Assembly: GCA_037976565.1 (NCBI GenBank)
Contig: CP137666.1
Span: forward strand, 6,009,802-6,073,801
Length of the DNA: 64,000 bases
DNA from: Mesocentrotus franciscanus
Lineage: Eukaryota; Echinodermata; Echinoidea; Camarodonta; Strongylocentrotidae
Direction: 5' to 3'
Each line of letters starts with the position of its first letter. The stretch's first letter is position 1. The notes under the pieces were generated by a model. It saw nothing but the letters and a program-made list of their open reading frames with translations, had not been told where the DNA came from and searched no databases. Shown here in pieces: positions 24,291-36,298 of the stretch. A program made the position numbers and the translations under genes.

Positions 24291-24987
24291 ATAGAGCATT
24301 AAGAGTATTACATTCATTTGAAGTTCTCATGTGTATTGTAGTCTATCCTGTAAACCTCTCTGCCACTAATGCATTCCTGCCAGCTTATTATTGTAGAAGG
24401 ACTTTAGCAGCCTGAGTCATTTACTCACCATCAAAACGTGTATACGTGACTACCGGTAGATACAAATTTTGCGGAGAAAGAGGCTTTGTACGAAATTCTC
24501 CATATTTTTTTTAAAACTGCGCTAAACAACTAAAGGGATCTTTTGCTATCTGCAAAACAAACTCTATTATTTGCAAAGTTAAGATTCATGTACATATGAT
24601 GATACTTTCTCAAGTTTTTACCAAAATCATCAGTGAAATGCAGTAAATAGGGATGTTTTACAGAGAATCCTTTATAACATTTTGGAAATATGGGTATTTG
24701 CCCTATTCTTATGTTGAATGGGGTAAATTTTTATATTTTATTACTAGGGGGAAATGTTTGAAATCTTGGAACAGTCATGTATTACACCTTGGGAATGTCA
24801 GGGAATACTTAGGTAACCACTAGGAAATGACCAGCCAATGCCTTTCTGCTGGGCACACAAAGATATTTCAATTTTCCTGTCTTCTAGTTCTATGTGTGCC
24901 AAACATCATTACAAATTAAAAGCATATAAACATAAGCTTATAAGCATATATACATAAGCCTCTAGTTAGGGCATATTGCCCATGAGT

Positions 24988-25165
24988 GTGGCCCACAAGA
25001 CCAATGGCCCATGGGACCGATAGCTCACAAGACCGATCAGTGATGGCCATCAAGTCCGGTGGCCCACAAGACCAATGACCCATGGGACCGATAGCTCACA
25101 AGACTGATCAGCGATGGCCATCAAGACCGGTGGCCCATAAGATCAAGGCCGAGATAGACAGCCCA
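24988..25165 (+). repeat. 71-bp tandem repeat of CCCACAAGACC motifs
   Basis: GTGGCCCACAAGACCAATG starts at 24988, recurs at 25059 and again (as GTGGCCCATAAG) at 25130, so the period is 71 bp. Within each unit a shorter motif, CACAAGACCGAT, repeats. Inverted matches (CTTGTGGTCTG) follow at about 25257. Non-coding. Confidence 0.75.
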
Positions 25166-25389
25166 CAAGATCGACAACCCAACATTGTTGTGCCCCTCTT
25201 TTTCTTAATAGGGTGAGACCAACATTGTTGGTCATATGGGCTGTTTGTTTATTTGGTCTTGTGGTCTGTTGGTCAAGTGGCATGTCTCCATTGTGCTAGT
25301 GTATATCATGATAACATGTATAAGGGGAGGTGAGCTTTTAGTGCGTGTTATCCTTATCTATGATGACAGTCTGTGTAGAGTAATACTAC

Positions 25390-25390
<1 letters not shown>

Positions 25391-25428
<38 letters not shown>
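25391..25428 (+). repeat. (GA)n microsatellite
   Basis: About 19 uninterrupted GA units. The neighbouring sequence from 23071 to 26030 shows no gene. Confidence 0.9.
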
Positions 25429-25429
<1 letters not shown>

Positions 25430-26030
25430 CCAAAGCTGTCAAGTGAATCTGAGCATATTGTACAGGATTTGGTGTATGTTTATATGGCATTTGTACTGAA
25501 ATTTATATGATTCTGAATTTAGATACTTGTTTAAAATCAACTTCTGCTTTTTGTAATATTTCTGTCTGAATATTTGTTTTCCAAAATGCACTAAGCATAA
25601 TGACAATATGTGTTAATATACAGAAAAAATGGACAACCCTCATTAATGTAACTATCGTAAATTGAATGCCAAATAATGATAATTTTGAGCTACATTTTGA
25701 GGTAACTAAAGAATGTTGTATGATGGGTCCTTGTTTACTAGTCTAATGAGGTTTTGTTTTCTCATTTGATGCTTGCCTGTCATGCTCCACAAAATGTATC
25801 TCTAATCAGATGTACCTCGAAGAAAACAAGACATTTTTTGATATTTGATGTACAATGGATTGAATAATTTTTCAGTAACACAATAAAAAATATATATAGT
25901 AATTTAATATATAGGGAAATTTGTCCTTGTAATTCTCCTGAAATAGGTATATAGTCAATTGTAGAAGCTCTGGCTTTGCTTTTGGATAGAACAATATTTG
26001 CATCCAATTTTTATATATATTGAGAAGTTA

Positions 26031-26162
26031 TACCTCAGTCACACCGCCAAAGTGACTTTAGACTGACTCCAAACCGACCAATTCTTGGCCATAGACGTAA
26101 TGTAATATTTTCGTTTGGTCTGTTGTCGGTCTGGTGTCGGTCTTGTCAGTGTGGCTAAGGTA
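26031..26162. mobile_element. probable 132-bp MITE
   Basis: The left end TACCTCAGTCACACCG is matched by the inverted right end CAGTGTGGCTAAGGTA, with ACCGAC / GTCGGT blocks inside. Flanking bases are TTA and TTA. Non-coding. Confidence 0.45.
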
Positions 26163-26164
26163 TT

Positions 26165-28357
26165 ATACAACACAGTTTGGAGTGTGCAGACTATGGGATT
26201 AAGTCAGGCCTGCATTCATAATGTCACAAGATGTTTGTGACATGGGGATTCTTTTTTTAACACTTTCTGTAGATATATGAAAAGCTATTTATTTGATACT
26301 AGAGAGAGCCTTGTTCAATACTTTTCTTGTTTCATATATACTTGTATGTGTAAATCAAAATCAATTAAACCTTCCATGTTATAGATGGTGCAAAATAATC
26401 AACAAGTCATATTGATTTGAAAAAGATGAGTTACCCAAAATACAAACTTTCATACTTCAGTTTGATATTATTTTCAGGGGAATTTGGATGTTATGTTTCT
26501 TTTTTCCGTCACCATTCATTATTTTGCAAAGAGTTTTTTAATACCATGTCATCAGAACCCTCTTGCATGAAAGTTGCATTCAGACACAACTCCCAAATAT
26601 TTAATCAGAATCCCAAATATGCAACCCTGATTGGTTGAAAGTAAGATCCATTTAATTTTGTAGTTGCGTTAGATTGCAACTTTTCTTGCAAGAGGCCCTT
26701 GGTTTTCTGTAAAGTGTAAGCCCCAGTCCCATTAGGATGTGTGATCCCTGTAGCTGCTTTGTCACTGAAATCGGTTGCACAGAGCTCTCTTATCAGATTG
26801 TACCAAAACATGATAATGTGAGAGATGCAACTAGTCATTAGTTGCCCAGTTGGTCATGTGATTGCCCAGTAACGGTGTTGTCCATCTCTGAAATGTCATG
26901 ACAAATTTACAACCTGTCACTTTTAAGTCTCACAATGGGTTGCAGCTCATCTCAGAATCTGTTGCATGATCGGCTCGAGACAGTTCTATGACTGACTGGA
27001 CAGGATGCACGTTTGAGTTTACAACTCGGAGCTACTAGAGTCCAATCGCATTAAAAAAATCCACAGCCATCCATGACCAGCCTTAATTACAATACTGAAC
27101 TGGGCACAGGCATAGCTAGGAGAGTAGAGATAGTGCTCATTCATTGGTCAAATTCATGGAGCACCAACATAGCCCATCCCATAGACATTTTATATGGGAG
27201 GGGACCATGTGAAGCTTCATGTATGAGTACTCGTGTCACAACTATTTCTCTCAATATGCTATGGTCCCAGATAGCCACAGATCTTTATGGGACTGGATCT
27301 CTACTGTAATAGCATTATATTATAAGTATATCATTTTGTTGCTGAAATTATTTAAGGAATGGACTTGTCAAGCATCATCTGTTGGACACTCAAATGCACA
27401 TTTTGTAAGATATTAAAGTAAAGTACATGTACATGTATGTAGAATACCATAGATTTAAATTTGTGCATGTCATTTTTTGTGAAATGCATTTTAGATGGTC
27501 ACTTTATAGTTGTGAGAGAGGGAGAGAGAGAGAGAGAGAGAGGAGGAGGAAGGAGGAAAAGACGGGAGGTGGGAATAGGTAATGCAACCAGAGATGGATG
27601 GGGAGGGAGAAAAGAGAGAGAGAGAGAGAGAAAGGGAGGGGGAGAGAAAGACGGGAGGTGGGAATAGGTAATGCAGCCAGAGATGGATGGGGAGGGAGAA
27701 AAGAGAGAAAGGGAGGGAATGAGAGAGGAGAAGAAAGGAAGGAATGACAGAGGAGGCAGGAATAGGGGATGCAGAGAGAGAGAGAGGGGGGAGGGAGAGA
27801 CGGGTGAGAGACACTAGTAGTAGAGAAAGCGACAGGAAAGTGAGAAATTGATTTAGAGGTGTGGGGAGGGAGTCGGGGGGGGGGGGTAGAGGAGGAGAGA
27901 GATGAGTCGGAGGGAAACCGTGAGGGGAGAGGCGGGGAAATAAAGAAAGAGAAAAAGAGATAGATAGATATAGGATTTAGAGAGGATAATGAGGCAGTAC
28001 GAAAATGATTTGCACGAATCTTGTAAATGTGCGACCAAAAAAAATGTAGGGCCTACTTCAAATCGAATTTTAGATTAACTAAACAGCAACTCGCAATGAA
28101 AACGCTGGGAAACAAAGAAGACAAATTCTTTTGATAAACAATGGATATAAGTTAACTGAACCGCTCCTCCAAAATCCCGAATTCGGCCCGTTCTCCAATC
28201 AAATTCTAGTCTGGCTCAATCAGATGCGATGCGCACTGCGTTAAGCTAGAGCACAATTCGCGCATCTCTTTGACGCGCTCCAACTGAGTAAACCATTGCC
28301 CTTCAGCAATGGCTAAATACATGTGGCTGTTATTGGTTTGATAAAATATCAAAATTT
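26165..28357 (+). other. intergenic; purine-rich low-complexity block
   Basis: No gene seen. From about 27514 to 27965 the + strand is nearly all G and A: (GA)n plus two copies of a block ending GGAGGTGGGAATAGGTAATG that lie 91 bp apart (27565 and 27656). From 28190 to 28290 CG dinucleotides become more frequent, possibly the promoter of the next gene. Confidence 0.5.
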
Positions 28358-28421
28358 ATGTCTGCAATGCGGCTAGGTTATTTCTATGTTTTGTTCCTTT
28401 TATCAGAAGAGATGGGTACCG
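28358..28421 (+). CDS. candidate first coding exon of the membrane-protein gene
   Basis: ATG at 28358 follows an in-frame TAA at 28289 with no intervening ATG. The open frame runs to a strong GTAAGT donor at 28422 in phase 1, which fits the next exon (G|TT). Support is phase agreement and the hydrophobic N-terminus only. Confidence 0.45.
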
Positions 28422-30679
28422 GTAAGTAAAAATCACCAAATAAATTAATAGCGTCGAACACAAGTATTCTGTTAGGTTATAATCTGTATAAGTTTTGGTT
28501 GTATATTAGACGAATTCTCTAAAGCAATTTTTAAAAACATTATTTGACACAATTGATTAAACAGCAAAAAAAAAACCAGGGAAAAACTAAAAATGGCTAT
28601 ACTGATGTCGGCCCGAAAAGCAATAGATTATATTTTCACCTCTGAGAAGAAAAATAATGAACAAGAACAAAAATTCTGCCGTCATCTTTCTTTTTTTTTT
28701 CCAGCTACGACCTTCTCGTGAATTTAGAAACAAGTAAAATAAATCGATGTCATGCAAGAGAATATTTTCGATTTAGATTTCTATACTCGGTATTTTAAAC
28801 AAAGGATATATTCTATGGTTATATTATCCACATCCAATTCACCTCTCTTTTTTTTTTCATTCATGACTTAATTTCCCGTTACAGTTCTCCTGATGGAAGG
28901 CCATTTCACCAAAGCAAAGTCTCCAGCACGCATCCCCGAAGGCTCTACAAGATCTCCATCTTCGCTGAACATGGATGAACAAATAGAAACCCCATCGAGT
29001 AATAGAACCACAACTGTTCCTGTAATTGCCAACAAGACGTGGACGAAACATGGAATTAGCACCAGGGAGACGAGTGACGACATTGCGATTCCAAATAATC
29101 ACGACCAGGCAGGGTCGCTTGCTATCTATGTAAGAAGGGAGATCTTTCCTTTCAATAATACAATTTTCTAAATTGGGCCCCAAAGTAATGTTAGACCTTG
29201 ATAGAAATAAAACGTCTACTTCTTCATCTCCTTCCCTTTTCCCCTCCCCCTTTTGTTTTCTTTATTCCTTTCGTCTATACCACCCCCTATACTTCATACG
29301 GACTCATCCGTTGTCGGAAATATATTGTTTTCCCATGTTAATTTCAGGAGAAATAGTTCAATTTCCTTTTCAGTTTCTTCATTTTTATTATCATAATTTC
29401 AGGGGTGGGGGCTTCATTGCCAATCTCATTTACTAAAGAGTGGGGTCGCCTGCTATATGTGTAAGAAGGGGGTGCTTTTCTTTTAATGTTAATAGATTAC
29501 AGTAGACCCTAAAGCGATAAGGTGCCTCGAGAGAAATGAAACGCCCGTCCTTTTTAACCTTTTCATTTTCATTTTCTTTCTTTTTTCTTATTGCCCCCTT
29601 CCCTTTCTAAAGAGAGGACTCGCTTTCTATGAAAGAAGAGATGTTTTTCTTTTAAATTTCAATATATAATTTCGGGTCTTAAAGCGATGGTGGGCCTTAA
29701 CAGCAATGAAATGCCCACTTCTTCAACCTATTCCTTCTCGTTTTCATTGTTCATCGTCCCGTCCGGCCTCATTTTCCTCCTACTTAATTTGCTTACTTTG
29801 GGCGATATTTCCCCAATTTTCAGAAGAAAATTAGTCAATCTTTTTTCTGTTCGCTCTCTCATTTTTTTTTTCGTTTTTTTTTTAATTGCCCATTTTCCCT
29901 CTCTAAAGAAGTGTAACCTAAAGGTCGAGGCAACCTATCATTTTTCTTTCCTTCTATCAAACTGGAATAGAATCAACGTCTCCTGTTAAAAGAAGGACAA
30001 CGGTGATTAAAAATCATTAGCTATCTACGTACGATGTTTTATAATTAAGCTGATGATAATCATATTATTGGAAATATTTTTCCACTTGATGTTGCTGTTT
30101 TTCGAAGATCCTCTTGAAATAAGGAATTAAAGTTTTCATCGCATCATTTTTAAATGTAAAAATATTAAACTGTGTCTATCAAGGAAAGTTGTTGGTACCA
30201 CAGCTTTTACAAGGGACACAATTACAATATCATTTTGAATGTAACATCCTTGATCTGTTAAATGAACATGTATCATTTTGAGTGTACGTCCTGGATAATG
30301 ATGGTTAAAGTGATACCTGTGATTGCTTTATTGTTGTTATTATTGTTACTATTATTATTATTATCATTATTATTATTATTATTATTAGTAGTAGTAGTAG
30401 AAATAGTAGTAGTAATAGTAGCAGAAGTAGTAGTAGTAATAGTAGGTAGGTAAAGGTATTGTTATGATGATGATGATGATGCCATAATATTTCTTTGTAT
30501 CTCCTCAGAGTATCCCCGAGCCACCTCCCGCTAAGACAAAAGGACCTTCAAAATACTGGGATCCAACGATATTCTACTGCACCATGCTCATCCTGTCCTC
30601 TACACTGGTTACCGTCTGTTTGCTCAGGAACTGCCTATGCCCTGCTCTGAAAGAGGACATGAAAATATCTGCTAAATAA
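28358..30679 (+). CDS. unrecognised single-pass membrane protein, about 159 aa (3 exons)
   Basis: Exons 28358-28421 (inferred), 28885-29129 and 30509-30679 join in frame with consensus GT-AG sites (GTAAGT, TTACAG, GTAAGA, CTCCTCAG) to 159 codons plus TAA. The N-terminus, about MRLGYFYVLFLL, is hydrophobic and could be a signal peptide. The middle is Ser/Thr/Pro-rich with two N-glycosylation sequons (NRT, NKT). A PEPPPAK stretch is followed by a membrane segment, about TIFYCTMLILSSTLVTVCLL, then a short Cys-containing basic tail ending KISAK. Predicted as type I with a short cytoplasmic end. I do not recognise the family and propose no function. If exon 1 is wrong, the ATG at 28893 still gives 135 residues from the other two exons. 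Confidence 0.65.
28885..29129 (+). CDS. exon 2 of the membrane-protein gene (ectodomain)
   Basis: Follows TTACAG and encodes the Ser/Thr/Pro-rich region with sequons NRT and NKT. It ends LAIY in phase 0 before GTAAGA. ATG at 28893 is an alternative start. Confidence 0.7.
30325..30478 (+). repeat. trinucleotide microsatellite cluster (TTA)n (GTA)n (GAT)n
   Basis: ATT/TTA units pass into GTA units and then ATG units, all in the last 190 bp of the intron before 30509. The open frame through it is a repeat artefact. Confidence 0.85.
30509..30679 (+). CDS. last exon of the membrane-protein gene (TM and tail)
   Basis: Follows ATCTCCTCAG. Encodes SIPEPPPAKTKGPSKYWDP, a roughly 20-residue hydrophobic segment, RNCLCPALKEDMKISAK and TAA at 30677-30679. 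Confidence 0.75.
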   Translation, partial: SIPEPPPAKTKGPSKYWDPTIFYCTMLILSSTLVTVCLLRNCLCPALKEDMKISAK

Positions 30680-30995
30680 CATCATCTGGATTTTCTGGCC
30701 AGGGGGTGGGGGGAGTCTGAATTCTCTGACGAGGCAGCTGCCCCCCATTTTTGTTATTGTTTGTTTTGTTTGGGGGTCTCAAATTGTTGCTGGGGGCACA
30801 ATTCGTTCGGGGTACATCTTTATTTTTAACTTAACTGAATGTGAACTTATGGTATGTTGAATTGAGTGTTGCCAGTGTTGTGTGCTAGATATTAGATTCA
30901 CCTCTAAAGATGAATACCATGAAAGGGAATACTGTGTGTGTATAGGTAATGCAGACATTGGTGATTTGTCATAAAAGAGGATTCATCAGGAAAAT

Positions 30996-31207
30996 GAAGG
31001 AGGAGAAGGAGAAGAAGAAGAAGAAGGAGGAGGAGGAGGAGGAGGAGGAGGAGGAGGAGGAGAGGAGGAGGAGAAGAAGAAGAAGAAGAAGAAGAAGAAG
31101 AAGAAGAAGAAGAAGAAGAAGAAGAAGAAGAAGAAGAAGAAGAAGAAGAAGAAGAAGAAGAAGAAGAAGAAGAAGAAGAAGAAGAAGAAGAAGAAGAAGA
31201 AGAAGAA
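30996..31207 (+). repeat. (GGA)n(GAA)n tract of about 210 bp
   Basis: Mixed GGA/GAA units (30996-31072) pass into about 134 bp of uninterrupted GAA, roughly 44 units. The strand bias is complete. Frames through it would give poly-Arg, poly-Glu, poly-Lys or poly-Phe and are not genes. Confidence 0.95.
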
Positions 31208-34200
31208 ATAATTCAAGATAATTTCATCTGTACGAAGATGATGAATACAATTGACTCAAGAGTAATCAAAAATAATTTCATTTGTTCGGATCCTTCTGAT
31301 TTCAACAGATGATTTCATGGAAATCCTTTTAAAGGATCTTAACCTCAAACTTTATTCTTCATAAAAAAAACTTGCTGAGTGTAGTGAACAGCAAGCCTCA
31401 TGCATAACAGTGATACGGGCATAGCATTAAACAGTACTTGGTACCATAGAAAAGTTACAAATACATGTATAGTGAAAAACATACATATAGTAGTATATTC
31501 TTATTGATTACTAAATAGACATGAAAAGTAGCCAGTTTTAGTGCTTGAATGGCCTTGTAATGAAACTAAAACTCTTATCACCAATTGTTAGAATATTGTA
31601 ACTCTTTAAAAAATATTTATAAAGTCCAAGATGATATACTACTGAGTGCTATCATGTTAATTAGTTTAAACTATTTCCTAAAACCCTCTCTATATTTATC
31701 TAGAGACCTGTATCTTATATTTATTTAAAATGTGTTCTCTCCTCTTTCTTCAATCAGAACCTCCAAGATTTTTGTTTTCTTCTTCTCTACTCCTTTAGTT
31801 TTTCTGTTTTATTACGTAATTCCCATGAAATTCTAACAATCTTTGTGGTAGTAGATATAAAAGCCATACAGAAATACAATTGTAAGAATTCTCAAGATAC
31901 TGTAAAATAATTAGCTGGCAAGTTGGTTACAATATCACTTTTACATGTATATACCAATCATATGTATATAGGTTATATGTAAACACATGGCCTAACATAA
32001 TGTGAAATTAAATCAGTGGAGTTTCTATGCATGGAATAAGTAATACAAATACAGAGAAAAGTTCATAACAAATAGTAAAGCAGTGTCAAAATAATTAATA
32101 ACTCTTCTTGTTTGTAACTCGTTTCAAAGTGACAGCTTGAAAATCTAACTTTTGATGGTAAGTCTGTACCTAGGGTTTTCATACTGGAAAGGTTTTCCTT
32201 TCTTTTCTATTAGATGATTGCTCAGTGTTATAATTTGCTTGAACGAGAATATGTAACAATTTAAATACTCTGGAAATCAAGTATATTTAATGCTGATGTA
32301 CGCAATAACTATTTACATGTAAGCATGTAGAAAAAATGAGAAAAAAAAGAAGAAGATGCATATCCTTCTCGTGTGACTGCAATAGTGTACGGCACTACAG
32401 TATAATCTGATTTCCCAACATTTCAAAAAGTGAAAGATAGTAATTAAGATGACCATTCTTCTGATGAAATTTAAGGCTGCCTGTAGTGATGATAATTTAA
32501 AAAAACTACCCGGTATTTAAAAGTTTCAAACTACCTTGCAATCTTTACCAGTTACAAAGTATGGAAAGACAACTGACATTTCAGCCTCTGTTATAACTAC
32601 AGATACTACTGACAGTTTGAAAGATTATTATTCTGTTTATAGCATACATGAAGGTTCATAACTTGCATATTGAACATAGATGTATATGCTTTGGATCATA
32701 GCTTGTGGAAGAGGAACAGCAAGCTAGTTGCTTTCTTGTTAAATAACCCTATCTTTTCTTTGTAACTTTGAAGAGTAAACAAACACATAATATTATTTCA
32801 CTGATCTTAACAACAAACATGATTTCTCCTGAGATGGTGTCTTTGATGAAATTTTCAAAAATAAATTCCCTAAATATTCACACCTACAATCAGTACTAAT
32901 CTTCCTACTTTTGCTGAACAAGCACTCTGCCTATGAATGGAAGGTCTACCTATGTGTATAAGTCCTATGTCTAGATCCTAATGGCTCAATTCATAAAGGT
33001 TTTTTTTTACCATAAACCATGCTTTAAACCCCCCATTAGTATATTGCATGCATGTCCTAATGTCAAAAGGCGCTAACACAATTATACATGATTATACAAT
33101 ATAACCTTATACGTAGATGTTGAAATCCCAATGTTTTTACTGTTTGGGCATCATTGTATTGCACAGTTGCAGGTCTTGTGCATATATACATCTATTACAC
33201 AACCAAAATCATATAATTTTCAAAGAATATTGGTGATAGATGGTAAGAAATGTAGACATATGTACATGAACAAATAGTACACCACTTACATAAAATGTGT
33301 TATGGTTTAAGTGAACCAATCACCAAAAAAAGTTTTGCTTTTGATGTAAGGGGTTCTATGTGGCTATATTTTAGGTCAGAAGATGGCCTTCTAATATTAC
33401 TTCTAGAAAGAAATATTGCAATGTAAATACATTCTCAGTGAGCAGTAAAATGTCTTGTTGAGTAGACTAGTTAACACACCTGTATGTACTCGCATAGAAT
33501 AGGGCGCGCACAGAACGTAAGTGAGACTTGGGTTCCGTGCGCGCCCTATACGTGGGGTTTCATGCTATCCTTTATTTTCTTCCTACTCTTTAACAGCGTA
33601 CCTATAGAACGCCAGGTAAAGTTTGTTGATTTTAAACATTTTAGCTATACACAAATTATCTTTTTTAGGTGATTGGTAGACTCAAATATTTCCAGAAGTG
33701 TAATGCAGAAGATCATATCTCAGAGATAGGTATTTAGAGAAATACACTTCTTTTGATCATGAACAATGAAAACATCCAAACAAATGAGAACTGCTACATT
33801 TAATTCATGATTCTACTACAAAACTTGAGTGGTATGAACAGAATTCATACTGGTGTTGTCAAATTGGTTGTCCCTTAACAATAAAGGCTTGTTCAGATAT
33901 TCAGGTAAACCCCCACACCAAAAAAAATGCTGTTTTTTGTTGTTGTAATCCTTAAAATGAATGGTAACTTGGTGCAACAAAGCACTTGCACATATTCACT
34001 GAGCTCTGTGTTATAAGATTTAGAAATGTGAAGCGTATTACACTTTACATCATCATTTTTTTTAAAATGCTACGTTTTTGCTGTATCATATCTGAACTAG
34101 CCTTAAAGATACTATGTCCCTTTTGCAGCCAACATCAAATTCTTTAGGACTTTGCAGGAATTATGGATATGTCATGTATGTCCTATCTGTGAAATTTAAA

Positions 34201-36124
34201 CGTTAGCAGTGTCCTAATATTCAAATTATGCAAGGAAACCTGTTTACTTGCTAGACTTCACTGTCAGACACTATTGAGTGACTGACTGGCTTTTTCATCT
34301 TTGGTAATAACATACATAAAATGAGCTGTAAAGGGTACATGAGCATTTGTCTACATCAATAACCCACTTCTTGTAATGGCCAAAATTAAACTGATTGAAT
34401 CTTTGCGCAGCATAAAACGTACGACCATTCGGTACAATGGTCTGAAAAATCAGACTATTACTTACTGGCTCTATAGCTCCTAAGTCGATTCGACAACTAA
34501 TAGTCGTTATTTTCCCACTTGAAGACATTTTCAAGCCCCCTCTTTTTTAGGGAAGTTCTAAATTAGTATTGTCTTTCAAATGCCGTTGGAATTTAACCTT
34601 TTCATTTTTTTGCCCTGCAAATGGGACATAGTACCTTTAAGGCCTTGAAATTACATGGATATAACAATTCAAATTTTAGTAATCATTATGGTTTCTTTTT
34701 CAATTCCTGATAGCACAAACAAAGTCAATGATTTGAAATGTTTCATTCCTCATGCAGCAGCTAAACAACACAGCAATGTTTTTGCAACTCAAGAGTCAAG
34801 ACATGCTAATAAAATGAAAGAAAGAAAGAATGAAAGATAAATAAAGGAACAAAAAAAAACTACTCATCTTTGGTAGACAGCACATGAGTTTACCTGTTAA
34901 TTATTAGAGGTTAATGTTTGATTCTGATAACATGAATAAAATTGAATTACTATCTTGTTAACCCGTTGAGGACTGAAACACTCATTCCTAAAGGCTTAAC
35001 ACAGGAGCCACTTAGTTCCTGGAGGCAATGAGTTAAATGTGCTCTCATGTCGCTCCACACATGTATGTATCAAAAGTCACATGTACCACATATTTTGATG
35101 ATCTGTCCGCGACTTCTTATTTTTTCATTTTTTTCTTTCTAAAAACCCACATCAATGCTATTGTTCCACTCCGTCAATACCTAAGCTCATAGCCCAGCAA
35201 GACAACAGAGATTTGTACAAGATTGCACGCACATACATGTAGCTGTCTCTTGGTTATACACATAATGCTCACACATGGGAATTTCGATTTAAGCCAGGAT
35301 CTTAATCATGTTTCACTTCACATTTGAAAACTTCATAGCAGCTTTGAAATGCTGGTACCTTGCTATTTCTGAACTAAAATCAAAGAAATCTTACAAGTTT
35401 GTTGGTGGCTTACCAACACTATACATGAGCTTTAAGAGTTTGACACATAATGTGATGTCCATTTTTGTCTTTACTACGTAGAAGTTCTCTATATATAAAT
35501 ATCATAAGAATTGCATGCATGAAAGAAGCCTTCATTACCGGTATAGTCACCACAACATAAGTCCAACCCAGGAGGGAAAGAGAAGGCAAGGATGGGGACA
35601 GATTGATAGGAACAGGAAGTAAGGTGCTATGAAGAAATCATTCATTTATAAAAGTATATCAGAAAAGTCAAGAGCATGGTCCAGATTCAATTTGGAACAT
35701 GGAATTTGACTTCAGACATGGTTTTAAAAGTAGTCTTTGTGTGGGAATCCTAGTTAAAAGTTACATCATGGATCTAAACAAGTTAACTTTTCTCATTACA
35801 TCCCTTCACAATACCATAATGAATTAGTGTCAAGTACAACCTATTTATCCAAAATGGGTTTACAGTCACAACTCAACTTAAAGTCAAAGTTCAGCCCAAT
35901 CTACATAACATAATTGAATTGATAAATCATTTAAGTAATGGAACTGTAAAGACTAACTACTTCCAATACTAAAACCTAAATACTGAAATACATATTTATC
36001 ATTGGTGTAACATGTAAGTGTTGTCCGTTTCCCATCATAAGCTTTGGTTTGTTCTATCATAGTTGTTCTATCATAGTAGAAAGAGCACAGTAGTGGATAA
36101 GTTTGTTCAGACATTTCATCTACA
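31208..36124. other. intergenic region and 3' side of TDRKH
   Basis: AT-rich with no recognised coding sequence. The only marked structure is the GC-rich hairpin at 33499-33549. The 3' untranslated end of TDRKH (minus strand) must begin below 36125. I did not find a convincing polyadenylation signal. Confidence 0.5.
33499..33549. repeat. GC-rich 18-bp-stem hairpin
   Basis: ATAGGGCGCGCACAGAAC (33499-33516) is matched by GTTCCGTGCGCGCCCTAT (33532-33549) with one mismatch and a 15-base loop. It stands alone in very AT-rich surroundings. Confidence 0.75.
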
Positions 36125-36298
36125 TCATGACCTTGCATAGTTGCCTAAATTTGGTGCACCATCTCCCTCTGATGTTGTTGCAGCACTGGGCGTAGCAGAC
36201 GAAGCCTCTGTACCAGTTGTTTCTTTGGGCGCCCTCTCTTTGTCTTTTCTTGATTTGGCAAACCCGTAAAGTCTCAACTGCTTTCCAATATTCATATC
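36125..36298 (-). CDS. TDRKH: TDRKH coding exon 10 and stop
   Basis: Reads DMNIGKQLRLYGFAKSRKDK, then a Ser/Thr/Ala-rich tail and TGA at 36127-36125. The acceptor is unusual: CCCCCAAAAAAAG, with purines next to the AG. Confidence 0.85.
   Translation of the reverse strand, partial: DMNIGKQLRLYGFAKSRKDKERAPKETTGTEASSATPSAATTSEGDGAPNLGNYARS

Noticed and set aside
27461..27814. Gly/Arg/Glu-rich frame and its Ser/Pro-rich antisense
   Set aside because: They derive from a purine-only simple-sequence block.
30949..31221. Open frame with poly-Glu and poly-Arg
   Set aside because: It is the GAA/GGA microsatellite read in one frame; the opposite strand is equally open as poly-Phe and poly-Pro.
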